NCBI GenBank assembly: GCA_903857795.1
Contig: CAIOGM010000041.1
Location: 1-53,357, forward strand
DNA from: an uncultured Geobacter sp.
Lineage (GTDB): Bacteria; Desulfobacterota; Desulfuromonadia; Geobacterales; CAIOGM01
Direction of reading: 5' to 3'
Length of the DNA: 53,357 nucleotides
Shown here: positions 47,114 through 53,357 of the stretch, one piece after another
Layout: the number at the start of each line of letters is the position of its first letter
Numbering within the stretch: position 1 is the stretch's first letter
Translations under genes and position numbers: made by a program
Notes under the pieces: generated by a model
What the model was told of the DNA's origin: nothing
Database searches by the model: none
The model's input: the letters and a program-made list of their open reading frames with translations, nothing else

Positions 47114-48097
47114 ATGGATTTGACATCAAAGATTTTCGTTGCCGGTTCGAACGGGTTGGTTGGTTCTGCCCTTGTTAGAAAATTGACCTCGCATGGCTAC
47201 ACCAATCTCCTTCTCCCCGAGATCGACGAACTGGACCTGACCAACCAGCAGGCGGTGGCGGATTTCTTTGCGGCGGAGAAACCCGAATATGTCATCCTGG
47301 CGGCGGCCAAGGTCGGCGGAATCCATGCCAACAACACCTTCCCCGCCGACTTCATCTATCTCAACCTGATGATCCAGAACAACGTGATTCATCAGGCGTA
47401 CCTCCATGGGGTAAAAAGGCTCCTCTTCCTCGGCTCCTCCTGCATCTACCCCAAGAGCGCCCCTCAGCCCATGAAGGAAGAGCATCTCCTCACCGGCCTG
47501 CTGGAGCCGACCAATGAGCCCTATGCCCTGGCGAAGATCGCCGGGATCAAGATGTGCGAATCGTATAACCGGCAGTACGGGACGAAGTTCATCGCGGTCA
47601 TGCCCACCAACCTCTACGGCCCCGGTGACAACTTCCACCCGGAGAACTCCCACGTCCTCCCGGCCATGATCCGACGGTTTCACGAGGCGAAGATGGGAAT
47701 CGAGAGGAGTGAGACGTCAGCAGTCACCGTGTGGGGCAGCGGCGCCCCCATGCGCGAACTCCTCTATGTGGACGACATGGCCGAAGGTTCGATCTTCCTG
47801 ATGGAGCAGTCCGACGAGGCCATTGCTGCGGAGCTCTTGAACTTCCCTCGTCCCTGTTTCGTTAATCTGGGGACCGGGGTTGATGTCACCATCCGTGAAC
47901 TGGCGGAGACGGTGAAGCGGGTGGTCGGGTTCCAAGGGGAGATCGTCTTTGACAGTACCAAGCCGGACGGGACCATGCGCAAGCTGGAGGATGTCTCCCG
48001 GATGGCGGCGCTGGGGTGGAAGGCTACGGTTCCGCTGGAAGAGGGGATCAGAAGGACCTATGAATGGTACCGGCACAACGAGCGGCGTGAGGAGTGA
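47114..48097 (+). CDS. fcl: GDP-L-fucose synthase
   Basis: A 327-residue SDR enzyme, epimerase-reductase that converts GDP-4-keto-6-deoxymannose to GDP-L-fucose. NADP-binding [16 protein letters not shown], catalytic LGSSCIYPK and YALAKIAG, plus substrate residues in [18 protein letters not shown] and MRELLYVDD. The start follows AGGGGG. Its last 38 bp overlap the first nucleotidyltransferase gene, if the ATG start of that gene is used; thus the TA-like genes appear attached to this transcript. Confidence 0.95.
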   Translation: MDLTSKIFVAGSNGLVGSALVRKLTSHGYTNLLLPEIDELDLTNQQAVADFFAAEKPEYVILAAAKVGGIHANNTFPADFIYLNLMIQNNVIHQAYLHGVKRLLFLGSSCIYPKSAPQPMKEEHLLTGLLEPTNEPYALAKIAGIKMCESYNRQYGTKFIAVMPTNLYGPGDNFHPENSHVLPAMIRRFHEAKMGIERSETSAVTVWGSGAPMRELLYVDDMAEGSIFLMEQSDEAIAAELLNFPRPCFVNLGTGVDVTIRELAETVKRVVGFQGEIVFDSTKPDGTMRKLEDVSRMAALGWKATVPLEEGIRRTYEWYRHNERREE

Positions 48098-48530
48098 GGC
48101 GGAGTACATTGCAGAGGTGACGAGCTCTCACGAACTGCTGACGGAGCGGTTGATCATGGCGCTCCTGGCTGCCGTTCCCAGTTGCCGGGCAATCTACCGC
48201 TTCGGTTCGTGGGGGACGGTAGATCAGCATCGTGACAGCGACATCGACCTGGCCCTCTTGCCTGCTTCCCCCCTGCCGTCGTTCACGAGATGGGAGATCG
48301 CCCAATCGCTGGCGGCGCTGGCCGGCGGCGACGTGGATCTCGTTGACCTCCTCTCCGCCTCTACGGTGCTGAGGATGCAAGTGATCGGCCACGGGGTTCG
48401 GCTCTACAGCGCCGATCTCTCAGCCACGGCAGAGTTTGAAGACCTGGTCTTTTCCAGCTATGCGCGGCTCAATGAAGAGCGGAGGGAGATTCTTGCCGAT
48501 ATCCGGCGGAGGGGGAAGATTTTTGAGTGA
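48060..48530 (+). CDS. mntA: MNT-type nucleotidyltransferase, antitoxin-like (pair 1)
   Basis: A 156-residue (from ATG) minimal nucleotidyltransferase. The polymerase-beta signature [21 protein letters not shown] has the G-S and D-x-D metal ligands; a third acidic residue is in [10 protein letters not shown]. In known MntA-HepT modules such proteins adenylylate the HEPN toxin and so neutralise it. The start is uncertain: ATG 48060 has AAGGA but overlaps fcl by 38 bp; GTG 48087 or GTG 48117 would give a length closer to typical MNT proteins. It overlaps the HEPN gene by 4 bp. Confidence 0.82.
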   Translation: MNGTGTTSGVRSEAEYIAEVTSSHELLTERLIMALLAAVPSCRAIYRFGSWGTVDQHRDSDIDLALLPASPLPSFTRWEIAQSLAALAGGDVDLVDLLSASTVLRMQVIGHGVRLYSADLSATAEFEDLVFSSYARLNEERREILADIRRRGKIFE

Positions 48531-48958
48531 CGATGTCCTCATCAACAAGCGCCATCATCGAGCGGTGCCTCCAGAGGATAGCGTCGGGATATCTGGGGCA
48601 TGAGAGTGAACTGGAGACGAACCACACTCGTCAGGACTCCATCATCCTCAATCTGCAGCGGGCGTGTGAAGCTTCCATTGATGCAGCCATGCACCTGGTG
48701 CGGGTCAGGAGGCTGGGGATTCCCCAGGAGTCGCGGGAGGCGTTCGACCTCCTGGGTGAGGCTGGAGTGATTTCCCCAGGGCTGCGCGACCGGCTCAAGG
48801 CGATGGTCGGCTTCCGTAACGTGGCGGTCCACGATTACCGGAAGCTGAATCTGGAGGTGGTCAGAGCCATTCTCCAGAGCCGTCTGGGTGATTTCAGCGC
48901 ATTCGGAGAGGCAGTGGTGAGAGCCGGTTTTGTCGAGAGGGAAGGTGACAGATCATGA
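48527..48958 (+). CDS. hepT: HepT-like HEPN RNase toxin (pair 1, DUF86)
   Basis: A 143-residue all-helical HEPN protein. The RNase motif RNVAVHDY (Arg-x4-His-x-Tyr) is intact, including the Tyr modified by MntA in studied pairs. The usual QxSxxxN-like region is seen as RQDSIILNLQRACEASID. Start: GTG at 48527 overlapping the TGA of the antitoxin gene, or ATG at 48533. The order antitoxin then toxin is one of the known arrangements. The next nucleotidyltransferase gene overlaps its stop by 4 bp. Confidence 0.85.
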   Translation: MTMSSSTSAIIERCLQRIASGYLGHESELETNHTRQDSIILNLQRACEASIDAAMHLVRVRRLGIPQESREAFDLLGEAGVISPGLRDRLKAMVGFRNVAVHDYRKLNLEVVRAILQSRLGDFSAFGEAVVRAGFVEREGDRS

Positions 48959-49236
48959 GACTCAAGGAGTTTGAACGGACGGCCATACTGACTACCGTTC
49001 GCTGCTTTGATGAACATGCCGTCGTGTACCTGTTCGGGTCGCGTGTCGATGATGCCAAAAAGGGGGGGGATATCGATCTGCTTGTCCTGTCGGAGCAGCT
49101 TTCACGAGATGATAAACGGGCCATCAAGTCCAGACTGTATGAACTTATCGGCGAGCAGAAGATAGATCTTCTCCTAGCTGCGGACGACGTGGACCCCTTT
49201 GTGCGGCTGGCGTTGGAGACGGGGGTACGGTTATGA
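48955..49236 (+). CDS. MNT-type nucleotidyltransferase (pair 2)
   Basis: A 93-residue minimal nucleotidyltransferase, clearly smaller than the first. Signature YLFGSRVDDAKKGGDIDLLVL has the G-S and D-x-D residues; the third acidic residue is in EQKIDLLLA. The ATG overlaps the stop of hepT 1 by 4 bp, and its own stop overlaps the next gene by 4 bp. It probably acts on the HEPN protein that follows (inference from adjacency and family). Confidence 0.87.
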   Translation: MRLKEFERTAILTTVRCFDEHAVVYLFGSRVDDAKKGGDIDLLVLSEQLSRDDKRAIKSRLYELIGEQKIDLLLAADDVDPFVRLALETGVRL

Positions 49237-49676
49237 CTCAGCAGATGCGGGAGCTGTTGGTGAATGAGCTGAAACTTCTTACCGATGCACGGGATGTACT
49301 GCTCTATTCATTCAACAAATGTCGAGCCATCGGATTGAAAGAGGCGTATGCACCTGAAGAGCTGGAGAGTTTTGAATCGTTCACCGGCAGATTTGCGCGG
49401 TTGAGCGATATCCTGATCCAGAAGATTTTCCGGTTGGTGGACGAGTTGGACCTGGATTCCCATGGGACGATCAGAGACCGGATCAACAGGGCGGAAAAGA
49501 AAGAGCTGATCGCTAGTGGTGATGTTTTCGTGGAGATACGGATGGTCCGGAACGACATTGCACACGAGTACCTTCCTGAGGCGATTCGCGATATCTTCGG
49601 TAAGGTTCTTAACCTCACTCCGGCACTGCTCGAAGGGGTTGAGCGAACTGTAAATTACTGTAGCAGCTTTTCATAG
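49233..49676 (+). CDS. HEPN-domain protein (pair 2)
   Basis: A 147-residue helical protein with the HEPN motif RNDIAHEY (Arg-x4-His-x-Tyr) near residue 112. It is of the HI0074-like type, a different branch from the first HEPN gene, so pair 2 is not a simple duplication of pair 1. Four-bp overlap with the preceding nucleotidyltransferase gene. Likely RNase toxin of a second toxin-antitoxin unit, or a substrate-binding partner, as HEPN/MNT pairs of this type are also proposed to form a joint enzyme. Confidence 0.8.
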   Translation: MTQQMRELLVNELKLLTDARDVLLYSFNKCRAIGLKEAYAPEELESFESFTGRFARLSDILIQKIFRLVDELDLDSHGTIRDRINRAEKKELIASGDVFVEIRMVRNDIAHEYLPEAIRDIFGKVLNLTPALLEGVERTVNYCSSFS

Positions 49677-49985
49677 TTCCCATGCTCCAGCTGCGGATTA
49701 CTTGATAACCGGAGAAGAGTTGAGCCAATAATAATTCCGGGCAACGCCATGTCTGAAGAGCTACTCACAGCAAAAAGTCAGAGAGCCGGAAACTCAGTGG
49801 GATGTAGAGATGAGGCTGCTGCAAAAATCGTTAGATCACCTTTGTTGTTCCCTATTCAGTGAGCATCAGCCATTATCTGTGGATAAAAAAGATTCGCCTC
49901 GTCGTCCGTCAGTTACAATCCGGAAAATAGTTACACACAAGACTAACCTAAGTGTTCCTTGTTGTTGACCTCACCCACTCCATCG
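49677..49985. other. Intergenic region with a dispersed-repeat copy
   Basis: About 310 bp without a gene. At 49866-49896 lies a copy of the dispersed repeat (TTATCTGTGGATAAAAAAGA then TTCG), matching the ones at 51826 and 51941. No promoter is clear before 49986. Confidence 0.5.
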
Positions 49986-50103
49986 CTTTACAAACCTCCT
50001 CGACTAATGGTATGTTGCCTTCCTGTATTCCTTTGCTGTTCAGGCCGTGCCTGTACAGCCGATGCCCTCATGAAAATCTTGGATAATTGATAGGATAGAG
50101 CAT
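49986..50103 (+). promoter_or_regulatory. Three-copy intergenic element, copy upstream of the coiled-coil gene
   Basis: Core CTTTACAAACCTCCTCGACT then AATGGTATGTTGC, followed by CTCATGAAAATC and GATAGGATAGAG about 80 bp on. TTTACA (49987) and TATGTT (50011) are 18 bp apart. The same blocks in the same order occur at 45688 and 52055. Confidence 0.65.
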
Positions 50104-50123
50104 CCTCGTTCCGGAGGAAAGCA

Positions 50124-50299
50124 TATGAGGATGCAGTCGAAACCGGCGTCACCGGCCAGGAAGACGCTGGCAGGGAGTTTTCGGAGACGCCTTTGCTGGA
50201 GAAGGAAAGAGGTCGGACGAGGAAGATGATCAGCTGTCCGACCAAAGCGACTCTGTCTGCGAATCTTGCCAACTTGGAAGCCTGACCCGGGCCTCCTAA
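50124..50299 (+). pseudogene. Decayed coding remnant (frameshifted)
   Basis: Reads Y-E-D-A-V-E in one frame, then after a frame change G-V-F-G-D-A-F-A-G-E-G-K-R-S-D-E-E-D and ends CESCQLGSLTRAS stop. A homologous stretch at 52185 keeps Y-E-A-A-V-E through R-P-D-E-E-D in a single frame. The shared pattern of conserved residues suggests both derive from one lost gene; the family is unknown to me. Confidence 0.5.
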
Positions 50300-50318
50300 G
50301 CGATGAAAGGAGTTTTGC

Positions 50319-50609
50319 ATGCAAAAAGACCACCTTGAGATATTACTTGAAGATATCAGCAGCAAATTCAGCCTGGTGCTTGAAGGACATGATGCGATCA
50401 GGGCTGAGATGAAGACAATGCATGATAATTTGACCGAGAAGATCGAACATAATTCTTTTATAACCAACATTGTTAATCAAAAGGTCGATAAGCTTGAGGC
50501 CAAAGTCGATAAGCTTGAAGCCAAGGTAGATGGTATTGCCGCTGATCTTGCGGCCCATCGTGCCGACACAGAAGCGCATCATGGCTTGTATCTGGTGAAG
50601 GAAGGGTAG
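50319..50609 (+). CDS. Small coiled-coil protein
   Basis: A 96-residue soluble helical protein. The middle contains the duplicated unit VDKLEAK-VDKLEAK with heptad spacing, predicting a coiled coil; the conserved ends HLEILLEDISSKFSLVLEGH and ADTEAHHGLYLVKEG are familiar from hypothetical proteins found in many copies in Geobacter relatives. Function unknown. AAAGGAG precedes the ATG at 6 bases. It stands downstream of the repeated intergenic element and before an Rpn-family gene. Confidence 0.8.
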   Translation: MQKDHLEILLEDISSKFSLVLEGHDAIRAEMKTMHDNLTEKIEHNSFITNIVNQKVDKLEAKVDKLEAKVDGIAADLAAHRADTEAHHGLYLVKEG

Positions 50610-50738
50610 AGCGTTACGGCGAGTAACGGGGAGAGATTGTGGTAGGCGCTGGGGGTATTTGATGGTCAACCAGTGGCAGGCAGACAGGGGATAGGGCGGT
50701 TAATTAAAAGATGCCTGTCCCCCTCGAAGGAGTTATGC

Positions 50739-51626
50739 ATGCAATTTGTTGATGTCAAAACAGATATAGCCTTCAAGAAAATATTCGGGAGCGAGCAACA
50801 TACAGAGATCCTTATAGGGTTTTTGAATGCCGTGCTTGAATTAGAGGGTGACAGACGCATAAAGAGCGTAACCTTGAGGAATCCGTGGCAGCCACCTGAT
50901 ATCCCTATATTGAAAGAAACAATTCTTGATATCCGTGCTGTTGACTGCCGTGATATAAATTTTATCGTGGAAATGCAGGTAAAAGATACTAAATTTTTTG
51001 ACAAACGTGCTATGTATTACACCTCCAAGGCATATACCAGTCAGATAAAAAAAGGTGAGGACTATCCAAAACTTAATCAGGTCATATTCATTGGTGTACT
51101 TGCTTTCAATTCCTTTGAAGGTGACAACTACCTGACCCGTCATCTTATTCTGAACCGTGAAACCATGAAACAGGATCTGCGCGACTTTGAATTCAACTTC
51201 ATAGAGCTGAAAAAGTTTGATAAACAAGAAGAAGAGCTGGAAACGGTCATCGATAAATGGATATATTTCATAAAGAATGCCGACAATCTTTCGATGATTC
51301 CCAAAAATGCAGTTGATATACCAGAACTTAACGAAGCCTACAAACTGGCATCTATGAATGCCTGGACTGAAGTGGAGTTAGAAATATACGAATACTGGCA
51401 GATTCGAGATGCTGGCGATAGATATAAGATTCAGGAGGAATTTGAAAAAGGGATCGAGCAGGGCAAGCTAGAAGGTAAGCTTGAAGGGAAACTAGAAGGG
51501 AATCTTGAAGGCAAGCTTGAAGGGAAGATTGAGGTTGCACGTCGGTTGATTGATAAAGGAATGAGTGTTGAAGAAGCGGCGGAGATTGCCGGTGTGAGTG
51601 TTGAAATGTTGAAGAGCGGGGTCTGA
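50739..51626 (+). CDS. Rpn family PD-(D/E)XK nuclease/putative transposase, copy 1
   Basis: A 295-residue protein of the Rpn/PDDEXK transposase-like family. N-terminal DVKTDIAFKKIFGSEQHTEI is characteristic, and the nuclease core shows the Asp of ILDIRAVD and the E-x-Q of FIVEMQVKD. Residues about 242-265 are six tetrapeptide units (GKLE-type), encoded by 12-bp tandem repeats, followed by the conserved tail VARRLIDKGMSVEEAAEIAG. Rpn proteins are DNA endonucleases linked to recombination and, in E. coli, phage defence with an intragenic C-terminal antitoxin. The ATG at 50739 has GAAGGAG upstream. More AT-rich than the genes to the left. No flanking inverted repeats mark it as a mobile unit. 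Confidence 0.87.
   Translation: MQFVDVKTDIAFKKIFGSEQHTEILIGFLNAVLELEGDRRIKSVTLRNPWQPPDIPILKETILDIRAVDCRDINFIVEMQVKDTKFFDKRAMYYTSKAYTSQIKKGEDYPKLNQVIFIGVLAFNSFEGDNYLTRHLILNRETMKQDLRDFEFNFIELKKFDKQEEELETVIDKWIYFIKNADNLSMIPKNAVDIPELNEAYKLASMNAWTEVELEIYEYWQIRDAGDRYKIQEEFEKGIEQGKLEGKLEGKLEGNLEGKLEGKIEVARRLIDKGMSVEEAAEIAGVSVEMLKSGV
51462..51533 (+). repeat. Six 12-bp tandem repeats in Rpn copy 1
   Basis: Units encoding GKLE, GKLE, GKLE, GNLE, GKLE, GKIE. Twelve bases keep the frame, so unit number can change without breaking the protein. Confidence 0.9.
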
Positions 51627-51629
51627 AAA

Positions 51630-51782
51630 GTGATAATTCAAGATTTGACCACCGGGATTACTCCGCCTTTGGATATGCAAGACGATTTAGCTGAATATGA
51701 CAAGGTAAAGATGCAAGAGCAGTCAGGATTTGCGAGAATTGTACTGGGCGATGCGAAAGAAGATGTTTGGAATGAGCAATAG
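51630..51782 (+). CDS. 50-residue open frame after Rpn copy 1, antitoxin-tail-like
   Basis: Starts at a GTG four bases after the Rpn stop. The product MIIQDLTTGITPPLDMQDDL and onward ends FARIVLGDAKEDVWNEQ, which recalls the C-termini of small antitoxin-like proteins ending in 'EDVWNDL'. No good Shine-Dalgarno; translation might be coupled to the Rpn gene. It could instead be a fragment of a lost gene. The similarity is from memory and short. Confidence 0.35.
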   Translation: MIIQDLTTGITPPLDMQDDLAEYDKVKMQEQSGFARIVLGDAKEDVWNEQ

Positions 51783-51820
51783 GGTTAATCCAAAAGATGT
51801 AAGTTATATATTTATCGGCG

Positions 51821-51970
51821 TTAATCCGCCTTTATCTGCGGATAAAAAAGATTTTAAGGTAAAACCAGATATCTCGTCGTATATCCGCCTTTATCGGCGG
51901 TTCCAAAAGGCTTAAGGCTTTTATTCAGTGTAAATTAGCAGTTATCAGTGGATGAAAGAGATTCGATTTT
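51821..51970. repeat. Cluster of dispersed repeats related to those near gmd and the kinase end
   Basis: Three related units: TTAATCCGCCTTTATCTGCG plus GATAAAAAAGATT (from 51821), ATCCGCCTTTATCGGCGG plus TTCC (51883-51904), and a diverged GTTATCAGTGGATGAAAGAG (51941). Preceded by GGGTTAATCCAAAAGATGTAAG, as in the gmd-fcl gap. The rest of the 616-bp gap 51783-52398 holds the element and remnant listed next, and no gene. Confidence 0.75.
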
Positions 51971-52054
51971 AGCCTGTCAAGCAACAAACCAATCTATAAT
52001 TATATAATATTAACTTAAAGACTGGATTGATTAGCCTGCCAACACGTTCCATCG

Positions 52055-52175
52055 CTTTACAAACCTCCCCGACTAATGGTATGTTGCCTTTCTGTATTAC
52101 TTCATTATTTAGACCGTGTTTGGCTGGCTGATATTCTCATGAAAATACAGATTAATTATTAGGTTAGTGAGCATA
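52055..52175 (+). promoter_or_regulatory. Three-copy intergenic element, copy upstream of Rpn copy 2
   Basis: Core CTTTACAAACCTCCCCGACT then AATGGTATGTTGCC, with CTCATGAAAAT 81 bp after the TTTACA, as in the copy at 49986. TTTACA (52056) and TATGTT (52080) are 18 bp apart. More AT-rich than the other copies. Confidence 0.65.
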
Positions 52176-52184
52176 GTCGCGGAA

Positions 52185-52370
52185 TATGAGGCTGCAGTCG
52201 AACTGGCGTTACCGAGTATAGAGGGAGTTTGCTGGTACGCATTTGATGGGGAAGTAATGAGACCGGACGAGGAAGATGGTTCGTTGTCAGCAAGGAGAGG
52301 ATAGAGCAGTCGATTGATATTTGCCTCTGTCTGTAAATCTTGACAACTTGGAAGCCTGACCCGGGCCTCC
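52185..52370 (+). pseudogene. Decayed coding remnant (in-frame stops)
   Basis: In one frame: YEAAVELALPSIEGVCWYAF then DGEVMRPDEEDGSLS, a TAG, and further on S-V-C-K-S, TGA, QLGSLTRAS. It aligns with the frameshifted remnant at 50124-50299, whose last part is open to its stop codon. Same relative position behind the repeated intergenic element. Confidence 0.5.
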
Positions 52371-52398
52371 CCAACGCCCATAACGTTGAAGGTTGATT

Positions 52399-53357
52399 AT
52401 GAAAACTAAAAAAGAGCGAAAACTGATCACATTTGACTGGGCAATGAAGCGGTTGCTGCGGAGCAAGGCCAACTTCGAAATCCTGGAAGGGTTCTTGAGC
52501 GAATTGCTCCATGAAGAGATAACCATCCTTGAACTGCTGGAGAGCGAAAGTAATAAGGAAACAAAAACTGACAAATTCAACCGGGTGGATCTCAAGGTAA
52601 GGAATAGTGCCGGCGAGATAATCATCATAGAAGTCCAGCACGAACGGGAGTTCGACTACCTGCAGCGGATTCTCTACGGGACATCACGGGTGATTACCGA
52701 GCATCAGCAGGAGAGTGACGCGTATTCTACTCTGGTAAAAGTTATCTCCGTCAACATACTTTATTTCGATCTAGGGCATGGTAGTGATTACATCTATCGA
52801 GGGATCACAAACTTTACCGGAATTCACGACAATGATCATCTGCAGCTTAGCCGTAGACAGCAGAAGTTGTACGGTAAGGAGCAACTGTTCCATCTGTTCC
52901 CGGAATATTATCTGATAAGAATCAACAACTTTAATGATGTGGCAACAACACCTCTCGACGAATGGATCTACTTTCTCAAGAATGAAGAGATCAAGGACGA
53001 ATTCAAGGCCAAGGGGTTACAAAAGGCAAAGAAGACGTTTTCCCTGTTGAGCATGCCGGAGAAGGAACGTCTAGCCTATACACGCTATCAGGATGACTTG
53101 AGGTATCAGGCAAGTCTCGTCGAATCCAACTATGGACTTGGTAGAATAGAAGGTCGAGAAGAGGGTCGAGAAGAAGGGCGGGAAGAAGGTCGAGAAGAGG
53201 GTCGAGAAGAAGGGCGAGAAGAAGGGCGGGAAGAAGGGCGGGAAGAAGGGCGGGAAGAAGCAAAAAGAGAGGTTGCCCGGCGTTTAATAGATAGTGGCAT
53301 GAGTGTAGAGGATGCAGCAACATTGGCAGGCGTGGATATGGCGCAGTTGCAGTTAAA
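52399..53357 (+). CDS. Rpn family PD-(D/E)XK nuclease/putative transposase, copy 2 (3' end outside window)
   Basis: At least 319 residues, still open at the right edge. N-terminal KLITFDWAMKRLLRSKANFEILEGFLSELL is typical of this Rpn subgroup; the nuclease core shows Asp in RVDLKVRN and E-x-Q in IIIIEVQHE. Residues about 248-287 are ten tetrapeptide units (one GRIE, nine GREE) encoded by 12-bp tandem repeats, then EVARRLIDSGMSVEDAATLAG, which matches the tail of copy 1 and should be within a few residues of the stop. The catalytic half belongs to a different subgroup from copy 1. The ATG follows GAAGG. Preceded by the repeated intergenic element and a gene remnant. Confidence 0.88.
   Translation, partial: MKTKKERKLITFDWAMKRLLRSKANFEILEGFLSELLHEEITILELLESESNKETKTDKFNRVDLKVRNSAGEIIIIEVQHEREFDYLQRILYGTSRVITEHQQESDAYSTLVKVISVNILYFDLGHGSDYIYRGITNFTGIHDNDHLQLSRRQQKLYGKEQLFHLFPEYYLIRINNFNDVATTPLDEWIYFLKNEEIKDEFKAKGLQKAKKTFSLLSMPEKERLAYTRYQDDLRYQASLVESNYGLGRIEGREEGREEGREEGREEGREEGREEGREEGREEGREEAKREVARRLIDSGMSVEDAATLAGVDMAQLQL
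53140..53259 (+). repeat. Ten 12-bp tandem repeats in Rpn copy 2
   Basis: One GRIE unit then nine GREE units; the last three are identical (GGGCGGGAAGAA), a sign of recent unit duplication. The strand is purine-only over long runs. Confidence 0.93.

Noticed and set aside
51730-51915. 61-codon frame through the repeat cluster
   Set aside because: Most of it is the dispersed repeat sequence, and no ribosome binding site is visible.
46959-52000. CRISPR-like array from the recurring 25-bp units
   Set aside because: Unit spacing is irregular, orientation varies and no cas genes are nearby.

Overview
The window looks like a chromosome segment of a Geobacter-type bacterium (Desulfuromonadota/Geobacterales). 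This is inferred from gene content: a fused acyl-CoA mutase, an acetate symporter with its DUF485 partner, nifV beside two PII/Amt pairs under sigma-54 promoters, giant PAS hybrid kinases, and many short dispersed repeats. Most genes are GC-rich. The central part of the subtilase gene and the right-hand 4 kb are visibly more AT-rich.

Left part (1-14.2 kb) is metabolic. A minus-strand group encodes a DUF485 protein, an ActP-like symporter, a DUF6125 protein and a fused IcmF mutase that runs off the left edge. A MerR regulator stands divergently. A nitrogen block follows: nifV, an outer-membrane beta-barrel-like protein with amt1 and glnK1, an SMR-like transporter, then glnK2, amt2 and a soluble sensor kinase. 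Three near-textbook -24/-12 promoters precede nifV, the porin gene and glnK2, so the block reads as one nitrogen-limitation regulon. The porin-amt1 junction can form two mutually exclusive hairpins, one of which buries the amt1 ribosome binding site.

The middle (14.5-24.1 kb) is a five-gene, same-strand cluster of exported surface proteins: two with a shared N-terminal domain, a metzincin protease, a BACON-domain protein and a 1169-residue repeat adhesin. The last two share a nearly identical C-terminal module. Next come housekeeping genes (miaB, a bifunctional-nuclease-family gene, an M42 peptidase), a 1168-residue hybrid kinase, and a secreted subtilase lying between two homologous copies of a small membrane-protein gene, one frameshifted and one truncated. 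A tRNA-Met, two dipeptide ABC ATPases, arsR-ettA, a lipoprotein, small exported proteins and a second giant hybrid kinase follow.

The right end (45.7-53.4 kb) is accessory. gmd and fcl (GDP-fucose synthesis) are followed without a gap by four genes that overlap by 4 bp each, alternating nucleotidyltransferase and HEPN: two tandem MNT/HEPN toxin-antitoxin-like pairs. Beyond them lie a coiled-coil protein, two Rpn-family PD-(D/E)XK nucleases with 12-bp tandem repeats near their 3' ends, decayed gene remnants, and an intergenic promoter-like element present in three copies (before gmd, before the coiled-coil gene, before the second Rpn gene). Two repeat families in the window supply the stop codon and last residues of otherwise normal genes.
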